A stretch of DNA of 64,000 bases from Flavobacterium tagetis (GTDB taxonomy: Bacteria; Bacteroidota; Bacteroidia; Flavobacteriales; Flavobacteriaceae). The stretch is taken from contig NZ_JAERSF010000004.1 in NCBI RefSeq assembly GCF_016735615.1, positions 372,001-436,000 of the forward strand, in the 5' to 3' direction. The translations under genes and the position numbers were made by a program. A model generated the notes under the pieces. The model searched no databases. It was not told the origin of the DNA and saw nothing but the letters and a program-made list of their open reading frames with translations. Shown here piece after piece: positions 8,827 through 17,177 of this stretch; position 1 is the first letter of the stretch, and each line of letters begins with the position of its first letter.

Positions 8827-9596
8827 AAGAATAAAATGCTTAAGTAAAATACCACTTCGCAAACCTGTTGTGTAGCTCCAAGACAATCTCCGGTATAACC
8901 GTCAATCCATTTTTGAAAATAGCGTGCTAAAAAATATCGTGTTATAAAAACAGGAATTATAATCAGAAGAAATTTCAAATTGAAATAAGAAAATACAATC
9001 AACGGAATTAAACCAAAAAAGAATGATCCAAAAACTTCTTTCCAAGTATGTTGTTTTGCAATTGGCTTGCTTTTGCTTGAAGCATCATCACGAGAATATT
9101 CATGCGTGAAAATAATGCTGATTGCTGCCAAACGACTCAAAGAATGAGCAGATATAAATAGGAGAAAAACTAGAAAAATGTTGTTAGTAATAAGTGAAAT
9201 GGATTCTGAAAGCGATTTGAATTTTAATAAAAAAAGCAAAACCAATCCGATTGCACCATAAGCTCCAATCGCACTATCTTTCATAATCAATAAGATTTTT
9301 TCTTTAGTCCAGCCTCCGCCAAAACCATCACAGACATCGGCAAATCCGTCTTCATGAAATGCACCGGTAGTTAAAATAGAAGCAATAATCGCTAGTATAA
9401 CAGCAATTTCTGTTGAAAGAAAAAATGAAAAAAGATAAAAGGCCAGAAAGGAAATACTCCCAACAATCCATCCAATAAAAGGAAAATATCTTGTGGCTTT
9501 ATTTAAATAATCTGGATGATGTGTAATGTTTTTTGGACATGGAATTCTGGTGTAAAACATTAAGCACGTGAAGAAAATGTGTAGTTCTTTTTTCAT
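8811..9596 (-). CDS. cobS: Adenosylcobinamide-GDP ribazoletransferase (cobalamin synthase)
   Basis: This is a 261-residue polytopic membrane enzyme with about six or seven hydrophobic helices. The family signature is present at about residues 79-115: GAFHEDGFADVCDGFGGGWT, then MKDSAIGAYGAIGL. It joins alpha-ribazole (phosphate) to adenosylcobinamide-GDP at the inner membrane, the last assembly step. It follows the bluB-cobT fusion by 55 bp and overlaps cobC by 16 bp, consistent with one transcript. Confidence 0.93.
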   Translation of the reverse strand: MKKELHIFFTCLMFYTRIPCPKNITHHPDYLNKATRYFPFIGWIVGSISFLAFYLFSFFLSTEIAVILAIIASILTTGAFHEDGFADVCDGFGGGWTKEKILLIMKDSAIGAYGAIGLVLLFLLKFKSLSESISLITNNIFLVFLLFISAHSLSRLAAISIIFTHEYSRDDASSKSKPIAKQHTWKEVFGSFFFGLIPLIVFSYFNLKFLLIIIPVFITRYFLARYFQKWIDGYTGDCLGATQQVCEVVFYLSILFLWKFI

Positions 9597-9651
9597 TTAT
9601 AAAATTGGTAATTGTAATTTTATGACTGTAAACCGAGGCCGAGACTGAAAA

Positions 9652-11331
9652 CTATTTCCTACTTACTCCCGCACTTTCAAAACTAGCCATTTCATTTAAA
9701 AAAGCCTCGGCCGATTTTAAAATAGGAAACGCAACAGCACAACCAGTTCCTTCGCCTAAACGCAAATCTAAATTTAAAATAGGTTTTGCTTCCAGATAAT
9801 TCAATAATTCTGAATGTGCTTTTTCGGCAGAACAATGGCAGAAAACAGTATTTTGCTTGATATTCGAATTTATTTTAAAGGCAATTAAATATGCCACAGT
9901 ACAAATGAAGCCATCAACTAAGATTAGCATTTTATTTTCAAAAGCTGCTAGCATTCCGCCGGCCATTTGAAGAATCTCAAAACCCCCAAAATAGGAGAGT
10001 TGCGACAGTATTTCAGCTTGACCAGAATAGTTTTCAATTGCTCTCTGGAGTAAATTTTGTTTTAAAAGCAGTTTTTCGTTTTCAACACCAGTTCCTTTTC
10101 CGACACAATCTTCAATAGGAAAACCTGTTAAAAGACTCATTAAAACAGAAGCAGTAGATGTATTTCCAATTCCCATTTCGCCAAAACCAATACAGTTTGA
10201 GCCAGACCTTGCGATATTTTCGACAATCGATTTTCCTTTCTCAAAACATAATTGGACTTCAGATTCGCTCATTGCAGGAACATGAAGAAAAGACTGTGTT
10301 CCTTTGGCAATTTTTGCATCGATTAATTTTGCATTGGTAGGGAAATCATAATTAACGCCTGAATCTACAATTGATAATTCAATATTATTCTGATTGCAGA
10401 AAACGTTTATAGCAGCACCGCCATCTAGAAAATTAGTGACCATTTGTCGCGTAACATCTTGAGGATAATCGCTTACACCATGATTTGCAATTCCGTGATC
10501 GGCTGCAAAAACTACAATATTAGGTTTTTCGATTTTCGGATTCAAAGTTTCAAAAACCGTTGCCATTTGAAAAGCTAATGCTTCTAAAGTTCCCAAAGAA
10601 CCAACAGGTTTTGTTTTCGAGTCTATTTTATCTTGCAAAAGAGTATAGAAATCGGCTTTATTTTGCGTTTTGTTTTCTGATTGTAAATCGAAAGGAGAAA
10701 CATTTATTTGATGAATTTCTTTGATTTCAGTGCAAATGGGAGCTTCCGATTTTTGTTTCCAATGCAATTGCTGCAGCATTGGCTGATTATTATAATTGGT
10801 TGCTGGTTTCCCGATGCAGAAATAGCCAAGCGGTTCTATATTTTCGGGTAAATCGAGAATTTTTTTAAACTGATAATAATTTAGAATCGAAACCCAGCCC
10901 ATTCCGTATCCTTGTTCTGTAAGCGAGAGCCAGATATTCTGTGCCGCACAAACCGAACTGAATTTTACAGCTTCGTTACTGCCAATTGTCCCAATCGTAA
11001 ACTGATTTAGAACAGAACGATCATAAGCAATAACAAGTCCGATTGGAGCTTCTTCAATTGCTTCGAGTTTTAGCGATTTGTAAAGTTCTTTCTGCTCAAG
11101 ATTATCGGTAAGTTCTTCAGCTTTTTTATTGTAATCTAAAAAGAGATTTTTAATTGAACTTTTAACTTCATGAGATTTAATGAGATAGTATCTTGTAGCA
11201 TCGGTTAGTCCCACAGAAGGTGCCCAATGCCCAGCTTGTAAGGCTTTCTTGATCACTTCATCAGGAACTTCTTCGGCAGTAAAATGTCGTGTGTCGCGGC
11301 GGGATTTTAATATATCGTCTAAATTACTCAT
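9652..11331 (-). CDS. cobT: BluB-CobT fusion: DMB synthase + nicotinate-nucleotide-DMB phosphoribosyltransferase
   Basis: This 559-residue protein joins two enzymes. Residues 1 to about 205 are a BluB-type flavin-destroying oxidoreductase, with RRDTRHF, HWAPSVGL, YKSLKLEAIEEAP, SSVCAAQNIWLS and GMGWVSI. The aspartate in RRD and the serine in WVSI match residues implicated in catalysis in Sinorhizobium BluB. Residues from about 225 on are CobT, with TKPVGSLGTLE, FAADHGIANHGVSDYP, GFGEMGIGNTSTAS and LRLGEGTGCAVAFP, whose glutamate is the likely general base. Oxygen-dependent conversion of FMN to DMB can thus feed straight into alpha-ribazole phosphate. No frame break separates the halves. Confidence 0.93.
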   Translation of the reverse strand: MSNLDDILKSRRDTRHFTAEEVPDEVIKKALQAGHWAPSVGLTDATRYYLIKSHEVKSSIKNLFLDYNKKAEELTDNLEQKELYKSLKLEAIEEAPIGLVIAYDRSVLNQFTIGTIGSNEAVKFSSVCAAQNIWLSLTEQGYGMGWVSILNYYQFKKILDLPENIEPLGYFCIGKPATNYNNQPMLQQLHWKQKSEAPICTEIKEIHQINVSPFDLQSENKTQNKADFYTLLQDKIDSKTKPVGSLGTLEALAFQMATVFETLNPKIEKPNIVVFAADHGIANHGVSDYPQDVTRQMVTNFLDGGAAINVFCNQNNIELSIVDSGVNYDFPTNAKLIDAKIAKGTQSFLHVPAMSESEVQLCFEKGKSIVENIARSGSNCIGFGEMGIGNTSTASVLMSLLTGFPIEDCVGKGTGVENEKLLLKQNLLQRAIENYSGQAEILSQLSYFGGFEILQMAGGMLAAFENKMLILVDGFICTVAYLIAFKINSNIKQNTVFCHCSAEKAHSELLNYLEAKPILNLDLRLGEGTGCAVAFPILKSAEAFLNEMASFESAGVSRK

Positions 11332-11386
11332 GCTATAAAATTACAATTTTTAAATCCCAAATTCCAAGAGCAAACTCTAAAAAAGA

Positions 11387-11432
11387 AAATTCCAAATTCC
11401 AAAACTATGCTGAGTTTTGGAATTTGGAATTT
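11387..11432. repeat. Perfect 20-bp inverted repeat of the TTCCAAA/TTTGGAA family
   Basis: The arms are 11387-11406 and 11413-11432, built from the repeated word AAATTCC, with a 6-nt loop. Flanking sequence contains further partial copies (CCCAAATTCCAAG, AATTTGGATT). It lies in the cobU/bluB-cobT gap. The same core recurs at 33234-33277. A transcript would form a strong hairpin, so it could attenuate the cob operon. Confidence 0.8.
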
Positions 11433-11448
11433 CTAATTTGGATTTTTT

Positions 11449-11955
11449 TTACTTGATTTTAACTGGAATTCCAGAAACCATTAATACAACTTCATCGGCA
11501 TTTGCTGCAAGAAACTGATTCATCCAGCCTTGAAGTTCAACAAATTTTCTTCCGATATGCGTTTCTGCATGAACACCCATGCCGATTTCATTTGTTACAA
11601 TAATGATATTCGTATTTTCGTGTTTAGCGATAGCAAGAAATTCTTTTTTTGCTTCTTCTAAACTTAACTCTACATCATTTTTAGTATCAATAAAAAAATT
11701 AGTTAGCCAAAGCGTAACACAGTCAATTAAGGCAGTTTTTCCTGAGAAATCAATTTCGCTTAAATATTTCTCTTTCTCGATATTCGTCCAATGTTCATCC
11801 CTTTCTTTTTGATGGCGGTCAATTCGATTTTGAAAATCAGCATCCCATTTTCGGGCAGTTGCTACATATATAGGAGAGTCGGAAAGTTCTAAAGCAAGTT
11901 TCTGTGCATAACCACTTTTTCCAGAACGTTCGCCGCCAGTTATTAAGTAAATCAT
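11449..11955 (-). CDS. cobU: Adenosylcobinamide kinase / adenosylcobinamide-phosphate guanylyltransferase
   Basis: This 168-residue bifunctional enzyme phosphorylates adenosylcobinamide and activates it with GTP. The P-loop is at the extreme N terminus (ITGGERSGKSGYAQ), followed by YVATARKWDADFQNRI with HQKERDEHW, then VTNEIGMGVHAETHIGR and GWMNQFLAANADEV. The start at 11955 is chosen because family members begin with the strand leading into GGxxSGKS. An upstream start at 11997 would add 14 residues encoded by a low-complexity repeat. It feeds the cobS reaction. Confidence 0.92.
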   Translation of the reverse strand: MIYLITGGERSGKSGYAQKLALELSDSPIYVATARKWDADFQNRIDRHQKERDEHWTNIEKEKYLSEIDFSGKTALIDCVTLWLTNFFIDTKNDVELSLEEAKKEFLAIAKHENTNIIIVTNEIGMGVHAETHIGRKFVELQGWMNQFLAANADEVVLMVSGIPVKIK

Positions 11956-11960
11956 TTTAT

Positions 11961-12055
11961 TAATTATGAGTTTTGAGTTATGAGTTTTGTTTGGCAATTT
12001 ATAAATTAAATTACGAGCTACTCATTCATAACTCATAATTTATAACTCATAACTT
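11961..12055. repeat. TATGAGTT-word intergenic repeat
   Basis: This spacer between cobU and the CWC/DUF5522 gene is built from repeats of TATGAGTT on one side and its complement AACTCATA on the other. It can therefore fold into a long imperfect hairpin. Similar wording occurs at 16505-16568. Confidence 0.6.
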
Positions 12056-12418
12056 CTAATAAGGGCAATGTCGGCAGTTATTACCGCAACAGGTTCCTCG
12101 TTTTAGGTGGAACCAAGCCTTAAAAACAAAATTGCCATTTTCGATATAATAGTCTATTCCCTCAATTAAATTATCAGTTTTGGGTAAAAGCATTGCTTTA
12201 TTATTAAGCGCTTTTTTGGGAGTTATAGTTTCGATATAAGCGTCAATTTTATCTTCACAGGCTTCTTTAAAACATATAGGACAAAGGCAGTCACCTCCGT
12301 CAGAAAGATTGAAAATAGGAGGGTAATCATTACACCAGCACTTATTTTCAGGTGAAATATCTCCGCATGAAAAAGCGGCTTCACAACTGGAGCAAATTTT
12401 TGTTTTTGGTGCACTCAT
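12056..12418 (-). CDS. Cysteine-rich CWC / DUF5522 protein
   Basis: This is a 120-residue cysteine-rich protein. The N-terminal half has a CWC-type cluster (CSSCEAAFSCG, CWCNDYP, CLCPICF). The C-terminal part ends in RGTCCGNNCRHCPY, the DUF5522 signature. The cysteine spacing suggests metal binding, perhaps zinc or Fe-S, in the cytoplasm. The start at 12418 gives an N terminus directly before the first CxxC. It is the promoter-proximal gene of the cob cluster, but the family occurs in many contexts and no direct B12 role is known. Confidence 0.75.
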   Translation of the reverse strand: MSAPKTKICSSCEAAFSCGDISPENKCWCNDYPPIFNLSDGGDCLCPICFKEACEDKIDAYIETITPKKALNNKAMLLPKTDNLIEGIDYYIENGNFVFKAWFHLKRGTCCGNNCRHCPY

Positions 12419-12452
12419 CAAATAAAAGGCTATTTGTTTAAATTTGTACGAA

Positions 12453-12491
12453 TAAAGGTAAACAAAAAAAATAGAAATTGATTTACCTTTG
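12453..12491. promoter_or_regulatory. Divergent -7 boxes (TACCTTT type) between CWC gene and btuF
   Basis: TACCTTTG at 12484-12491 reads rightward and matches the Bacteroidota -7 box TAnnTTTG. Its mirror, TACCTTTA on the minus strand at 12453-12460, reads leftward. Together they make an inverted repeat (AAAGGTAAA / TTTACCTTT) that could also be an operator. No good -33 TTTG was found at the usual spacing. Confidence 0.4.
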
Positions 12492-12512
12492 TGGCCATAC
12501 AAAACATAAAAT

Positions 12513-13655
12513 ATGAAATATTTTTTCCATAAATTACCAGTCGTTTTTTTGCTTCTTTTAATAATTAGCTGTAAAAAAAATGAAACGCAAACTACTGTAA
12601 AATCTGATATTTCGATAGAAAGTATTGAATATGCTTCTGGTCTTTCGATTGTAAAAAAAGAAGGCTATTCGATTGTAAATGTGGTTAATCCGTGGCCAAA
12701 TGCTAAGGAGAAATTTACTTACATTTTAGAGGAAAAAGACGTACAAATTCCAGACAGTTTAAAAAAATATCCTGCTATAAAAGTTCCGTTAGAAAGTGTT
12801 GTGGTAACCTCAACCACAAATATTCCTTTCTTAGAAATGCTGGAAGTTGAGAATAAATTAGTCGGATTTCCGCACACAGATTACATTTCTTCAGAAAAAA
12901 CTAGAGCATTAATTGACCAAGGTTCTGTGAAAAACGTTGGACAAAATGAAAAACTGAATATCGAACAGTTAATAGAATTGTCACCAGATTTGATTGTGAC
13001 ATTTGGTGTAGATAATAATAATCCGATGTTGGATAATTTAAAGAAAAGCGGTTTAAAAGTACTTATTCAAGGTGACTGGATGGAGCAGTCTCCACTAGGA
13101 AAAGCAGAATGGATTAAATTGTATGGTGCTTTGTTTGGAAAAGAAGATAAAGCAAAAGAACTTTTTGATAAAATTGTTGAAAGCTACAATCAGGCAAAAA
13201 AACTGGTTGCCGATAAACCTGCAACTTCAAAAGTGTTATACGGTTCTATGTACGAAGATGTTTGGTATGTGGCCAAAGGAAACAGTTGGGTAGCGCAGTT
13301 TATGCAAGATGCAAAATCGAATTATCTATGGGCCGATTTAAAAGGAACCGGAAGTGAAGGATTGTCTTTTGAAAAAGTTTTAGATAAAGCGAAAACGGCT
13401 AATGTTTGGATTGCTTCGGGATCTTTTAAAACTTTGGATGAATTACAAAAAGCAAATCCGCATTACTCAGAATTTGATGCTTTTAAAAATAAAACCGTTT
13501 ATAATTTTGAAGGGAAAATGGGAGCAACAGGCGGAACAGTTTATTATGAACTTGCACCAAGCCGTCCCGATTTAGTTTTAAAAGATTATATCAAGATTTT
13601 TCATCCAGATTTACTGGCAGGCTACGAATTTACTTTTGCATCAAAACTGAATTAA
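12513..13655 (+). CDS. btuF: Cobalamin ABC transporter substrate-binding lipoprotein
   Basis: This is a 380-residue periplasmic-binding lipoprotein (lipobox LIISC, Cys20) of the class III, helical-backbone type used for B12, haem and siderophores. Typical motifs are VVVTSTTNIPFLEMLEVENKLVG in two pieces near residue 107, IEQLIELSPDLIVTFG near 151, and VLYGSMYEDVWYVA. It is anchored in the inner membrane and hands substrate to the permease. B12 specificity is inferred from the flanking cob and btuB genes. The permease starts 1 bp after its stop. Confidence 0.83.
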   Translation: MKYFFHKLPVVFLLLLIISCKKNETQTTVKSDISIESIEYASGLSIVKKEGYSIVNVVNPWPNAKEKFTYILEEKDVQIPDSLKKYPAIKVPLESVVVTSTTNIPFLEMLEVENKLVGFPHTDYISSEKTRALIDQGSVKNVGQNEKLNIEQLIELSPDLIVTFGVDNNNPMLDNLKKSGLKVLIQGDWMEQSPLGKAEWIKLYGALFGKEDKAKELFDKIVESYNQAKKLVADKPATSKVLYGSMYEDVWYVAKGNSWVAQFMQDAKSNYLWADLKGTGSEGLSFEKVLDKAKTANVWIASGSFKTLDELQKANPHYSEFDAFKNKTVYNFEGKMGATGGTVYYELAPSRPDLVLKDYIKIFHPDLLAGYEFTFASKLN

Positions 13656-13656
13656 A

Positions 13657-14685
13657 TTGGCGAATAAAAAGCGAAATACCATTTTATTTGTCGTTTTGAC
13701 TTTAGGACTTTTTCTAATGTTTTTTGCAAGCATTAGTTTAGGATCGGTTACAATTCCGCTAAAAGATGTTGTAGCAAGTTTAACCGGAGGTCAGGCAACA
13801 AAATCGACTTGGGAATATATTATCATTAATTATCGTCTTCCAAAAGCGATTACTGCGGTTTTGGTTGGAACGGGACTCTCAATGAGCGGACTTTTAATGC
13901 AGACTTTGTTTCGAAATCCGCTTGCTGGACCCTATGTTTTAGGATTAAGTTCTGGTGCAAGTCTTGGTGTTGCTTTTGTGATTTTAGGAGCAGGATTTCT
14001 GCCTTCTTTTTTAAGTGTAATCGCATTGTCTTCTTACGGAATTGTTTTAGCATCTACTTTAGGAAGCACGTTGGTTCTTTTTTTAGTTTTAGTAGTTTCG
14101 CAGAGATTGCGAGATACCATGGCAATCTTGATTGTGGGATTAATGTTCGGAAGCTTTACCACTGCAATAGTAAGTGTTCTAACTTATTTCAGCACGGCCG
14201 AACAGCTTCAGAAATTTACTTTCTGGTCAATGGGAAATCTCGGAAATCTTTCTTGGACAACTATTGTAATTTTAACTTTCTGTGTTGGAATCGGATTGCT
14301 TTTGAGTGCCAAAAGTATCAAACCATTAAACGCCTTGCTTCTTGGAGAAAATTACGCCAAAAGTATGGGATTGAATTTTAAACAAGCTAGATTAGTTATC
14401 ATTTTTGCGACCAGTATATTATCAGGAGCCATTACAGCTTTTGCAGGACCAATTGCTTTTGTGGGCTTAGCGGTGCCACACATTGCAAAACTGACTTTTC
14501 AAACTAGCAATCATACTATTTTATTTTGGAGCACTTTATTTTTTGGTTCCATTATAATGCTGTTTTGTGATATTGTTTCGCAAATGCCAGGTTTTGATGT
14601 CACGCTTCCAATAAACGCAGTTACGTCTATAATTGGTGCGCCGGTTGTAATTTGGCTATTAGTTAGAAAAAGAAATTTTAAATAA
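13657..14685 (+). CDS. btuC: FecCD-family ABC transporter permease (cobalamin import)
   Basis: This 342-residue permease of the BtuC/FecCD family has about ten membrane helices. Motifs include RLPKAITAVLVGTGLSMSG, QTLFRNPLAGPYVLGLSSGA and ITAFAGPIAFVGLAVPHIA, the last being the coupling region. Translation likely begins at a TTG, one base after the btuF stop; the next in-frame ATG would remove the first membrane helix. It is followed 102 bp later by the ATPase. Confidence 0.88.
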   Translation: MANKKRNTILFVVLTLGLFLMFFASISLGSVTIPLKDVVASLTGGQATKSTWEYIIINYRLPKAITAVLVGTGLSMSGLLMQTLFRNPLAGPYVLGLSSGASLGVAFVILGAGFLPSFLSVIALSSYGIVLASTLGSTLVLFLVLVVSQRLRDTMAILIVGLMFGSFTTAIVSVLTYFSTAEQLQKFTFWSMGNLGNLSWTTIVILTFCVGIGLLLSAKSIKPLNALLLGENYAKSMGLNFKQARLVIIFATSILSGAITAFAGPIAFVGLAVPHIAKLTFQTSNHTILFWSTLFFGSIIMLFCDIVSQMPGFDVTLPINAVTSIIGAPVVIWLLVRKRNFK

Positions 14686-14689
14686 ATTT

Positions 14690-14787
14690 TAGCCACAGAT
14701 TAAAAAGATTAACACAGATTTTTTTTAATTATTAGACAAAGAAAAAACTTAGAACCTTAGTATCTCAGAACCTTAGCACCTTTAAAA
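14690..14787. repeat. CTTAG-word intergenic repeat between btuC and btuD
   Basis: The gap contains the phrases AGAACCTTAG (twice) and CAGATTAAAAAGATTAACAC, a word-repeat type seen in Flavobacterium intergenic spaces. It interrupts an otherwise tight import operon, and no coding frame is seen. Confidence 0.4.
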
Positions 14788-15564
14788 ATGAAAAACATTC
14801 TATCAACTTCAAGTTTAAATATTGGATATAAATCCAAGAAAGGCGTTACGACTATTGCTGAGAATCTTAATCTTAATTTGGAAGCGGGTAAATTAATTAC
14901 TTTAATAGGAGCAAACGGAATAGGTAAATCAACTTTACTGCGAACAATTACTGGAATTCAGAAACCTTTATCTGGAAATGTTTATTTAAACGAAAGAAAT
15001 ATTTCAGATTATCAGCCTTTAGAATTGGCACAAAATCTAAGTTTGGTCCTCACTGAAAAATTGCCTCCAAGTAATCTTTCTGTTTTTGAATTAGTCGCTT
15101 TGGGTCGTCAGCCTTATACCAATTGGGTAGATAAATTATCTGACGAAGATGTTGTAAAAGTTCAGGAAGCATTGAGTTTGACACAAATAGAACATTTGGC
15201 TTCAAAAAAGCATTTCCAAATTAGTGATGGACAATTGCAGAAAGTCTTAATTGCGCGAGCTTTGGCACAAGATACACCGCTAATTATTCTAGACGAACCT
15301 ACAACGCATCTTGATTTACTGCATAAAGTTTCATTATTTAAATTATTAAAGAAGCTAACACAAGAAACTCAAAAATGTATCTTGTTTTCTACACACGATA
15401 TCGATCTGGCTATTCAGTTAAGCGATGAAATGATTATGATGACGCCAGAAAATATAGTGCAAGATCAGCCTTGTAATTTAATTTCAAATGGAAGCTTCAG
15501 CAATTTATTCAAAGACGAGCATATCATTTTTGATGCTGAAAAAGGGAAGTTTATTGTAACTTAA
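14788..15564 (+). CDS. btuD: ABC transporter ATP-binding protein (cobalamin import)
   Basis: This is a 258-residue ABC ATPase. Walker A is GANGIGKST (about residues 38-46), the signature is ISDGQLQKVLIARAL (about 145-159), Walker B is LIILDEPTTHLDL, and the switch histidine is in FSTHDIDLA. SDGQ instead of SGGQ is common in iron/B12 importer ATPases. It should energise the BtuC permease at the cytoplasmic face. The stop overlaps the end of the convergent next gene by 4 bp. Confidence 0.87.
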   Translation: MKNILSTSSLNIGYKSKKGVTTIAENLNLNLEAGKLITLIGANGIGKSTLLRTITGIQKPLSGNVYLNERNISDYQPLELAQNLSLVLTEKLPPSNLSVFELVALGRQPYTNWVDKLSDEDVVKVQEALSLTQIEHLASKKHFQISDGQLQKVLIARALAQDTPLIILDEPTTHLDLLHKVSLFKLLKKLTQETQKCILFSTHDIDLAIQLSDEMIMMTPENIVQDQPCNLISNGSFSNLFKDEHIIFDAEKGKFIVT

Positions 15565-16043
15565 GTTATGCTATTTTCTCTCTTAAATCTATTTCGGTGA
15601 ACATTCAATACAATATCTAATTCGCAGACATCTGTACTTAATTCATTAAGGTTAAATTTCATTATTTGACCAGGATCAATAATATAATAAACGAAATAAT
15701 CTGTTGTGTCATTTTTATAGCCATTATGTTCTGAAATAGCTCTTTCGTTTTCAATATTATTCCACGGAACTAAAAGATTATCTCTATACTGAATTCCTTT
15801 AGAATTAATTCTAAATTGAATTTCATCGATTCTTTTTATTGATTTAACAAGTAGAGGAATTTGAAAAATGAAAAAGCAAAATAGTGCAAAAAATATAAAA
15901 AGTTGGTTTTGCATATAAAAGTAAATAAAGCCTACAAAAGCTCCAATTACAAAAATGGCTTTCTCAAGAATTTTTCCTCGTGTGCGATAAATCAGGAATT
16001 CTTTAGAATAGCTGAGGTTATTTTCATCAATGAGAGGTCTCAT
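15561..16043 (-). CDS. Small membrane protein with PH-like tail, unknown function
   Basis: This is a 160-residue protein with two adjacent hydrophobic helices (about 28-45 and 49-66) and a C-terminal soluble half. That half resembles bacterial PH-like membrane modules: FRINSKGIQYRD, LVPWNNIENE, and a final strand/helix ending near KRENSIT. I do not recognise a named family. It lies 1 bp downstream of trmL and is probably co-transcribed. Confidence 0.55.
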   Translation of the reverse strand: MRPLIDENNLSYSKEFLIYRTRGKILEKAIFVIGAFVGFIYFYMQNQLFIFFALFCFFIFQIPLLVKSIKRIDEIQFRINSKGIQYRDNLLVPWNNIENERAISEHNGYKNDTTDYFVYYIIDPGQIMKFNLNELSTDVCELDIVLNVHRNRFKRENSIT

Positions 16044-16044
16044 C

Positions 16045-16500
16045 TTATTTCTTTAATCCAATCTGTCTCTTTGCTTCTCCAACAACAAAAGCAACCGAAT
16101 TAGCAATATTAAAGCTGCGAATAAGTGGTGACATCGGAATCGTTAAATGATTTTTGAATCTTGCCATAAATTCTTTGCTTAAACCAACGCTTTCCTTCCC
16201 GAAAACCAGCCAGTCACCATCTTGAAATTCGTTTTCTAAATAAGATTTATCAGAATGCGAACTCATTAAAAATACTCGAGAATGATCTGGAATTTGTGCA
16301 ATCCATTCTTCTACATTTTGATGTTCGGTAACATCAAGATGAACCCAGTAATCCAATCCAGAACGTTTTAAGTTTTTGTCATTAATAACAAATCCAAAAG
16401 GATGAATTAAATGAAGACGGCTTTCTGTGCCTACACACAATCTTCCGATATTTCCGGTATTATTTGGTATTTCTGGTTCTACGAGAACAACGTTTAACAT
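16045..16500 (-). CDS. trmL: tRNA (cytidine(34)-2'-O)-methyltransferase
   Basis: This 151-residue SPOUT methyltransferase modifies the ribose at wobble position 34 of tRNA-Leu, using S-adenosylmethionine. Knot motifs are EIPNNTGNIGRLCVGTESRL near residue 10, LVFGKESVGLSKEFM near 98, and IPMSPLIRSFNIANSVAFVV near 118, matching TrmL/YibK. Length is normal for the single-domain family. It is adjacent to an rRNA pseudouridine synthase on the same strand. Confidence 0.9.
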   Translation of the reverse strand: MLNVVLVEPEIPNNTGNIGRLCVGTESRLHLIHPFGFVINDKNLKRSGLDYWVHLDVTEHQNVEEWIAQIPDHSRVFLMSSHSDKSYLENEFQDGDWLVFGKESVGLSKEFMARFKNHLTIPMSPLIRSFNIANSVAFVVGEAKRQIGLKK

Positions 16501-16504
16501 CTTT

Positions 16505-16568
16505 TTTTAGTTATGAATTATGAGTTATAAGTTATTAGTTTCTGGAAATTATCTAATTGGCACATTTT
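16505..16568. repeat. Intergenic word repeat (TTATGAGTTATAAG; TTATCTAATTG)
   Basis: The spacer between rluE and trmL contains TTATGAATTATGAGTTATAAG and two copies of TTATCTAATTG. The first part shares wording with 11961-12055. There is no coding potential. Confidence 0.4.
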
Positions 16569-17141
16569 CTAATTATCTAATTGAAAATCGGAAACTTCCA
16601 AAACTTCACCCGCTTTTAGGTTTTGCAAATATACATTTCCTATTCGAACGCGAACGAGACGCAGCGTTGGAAAACCAACTGCAGCGGTCATTTTTCTAAC
16701 CTGACGAAATTTTCCTTCTCTTACTGTGATGGATGCCCAAGAAGTTGGACCATGACGTTCGTCTCTTATTTTTTTGGCTCTTGCTCCAAAATCTGGAATT
16801 TCGGTAACGATAGATGCTTTACAGCGTTTCGTTTTGTATTTTCCACCGTCAAGTCCAATTTCGACACCATTCTGTAATTGTTCAATTGCTTCTGGTGTAA
16901 TTATTCCGTCAACCTGAACATAGTATTCTTTTTCAACCTTTTTACTTCGAACGAGTTCGCTCATGTTTCCATCAGTTGTCAAAAGAAGCAAACCTTCAGA
17001 ATCTTCATCCAATCTTCCTATTGCCATTGTTCCATTTGGGAAATCGTACAATTCGCCCAAAAGCTTTTTCTTTCTTTTTAATTCATAAATGAATTGGCTT
17101 AAATAACCGTAAGGTTTAAAAAGAATGAAGTGTCGGTGCAT
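16569..17141 (-). CDS. rluE: 23S rRNA pseudouridine synthase, RluE-type
   Basis: This 190-residue RsuA-family pseudouridine synthase has the catalytic aspartate in AIGRLDEDSEGLLLLT (near residue 44). The C-terminal motifs PTSWASITVREGKFRQVRKM and VGFPTLRLVRVRIG resemble RluE most closely. RluE modifies 23S rRNA in the peptidyl-transferase region; the precise position in this organism is inferred. The N terminus lacks an S4 domain, as in RluE. Confidence 0.83.
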   Translation of the reverse strand: MHRHFILFKPYGYLSQFIYELKRKKKLLGELYDFPNGTMAIGRLDEDSEGLLLLTTDGNMSELVRSKKVEKEYYVQVDGIITPEAIEQLQNGVEIGLDGGKYKTKRCKASIVTEIPDFGARAKKIRDERHGPTSWASITVREGKFRQVRKMTAAVGFPTLRLVRVRIGNVYLQNLKAGEVLEVSDFQLDN

Positions 17142-17177
17142 TTTTAATTTTTTGCAAAGATAGTTTCTTTCTTAGAA

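Noticed and set aside
8827..8886. Longer cobC start giving 20 extra N-terminal residues
   Set aside because: The extra residues are the cobS 3' end read in another frame; histidine phosphatases begin just before the RHTE motif.
15205..15250. Defective ABC signature in btuD (SDGQ instead of SGGQ)
   Set aside because: SDG variants are normal in the iron/B12 importer ATPase family.
16623..17081. Plus-strand frames over rluE
   Set aside because: Shadow frames; the minus-strand product has intact catalytic and family motifs.
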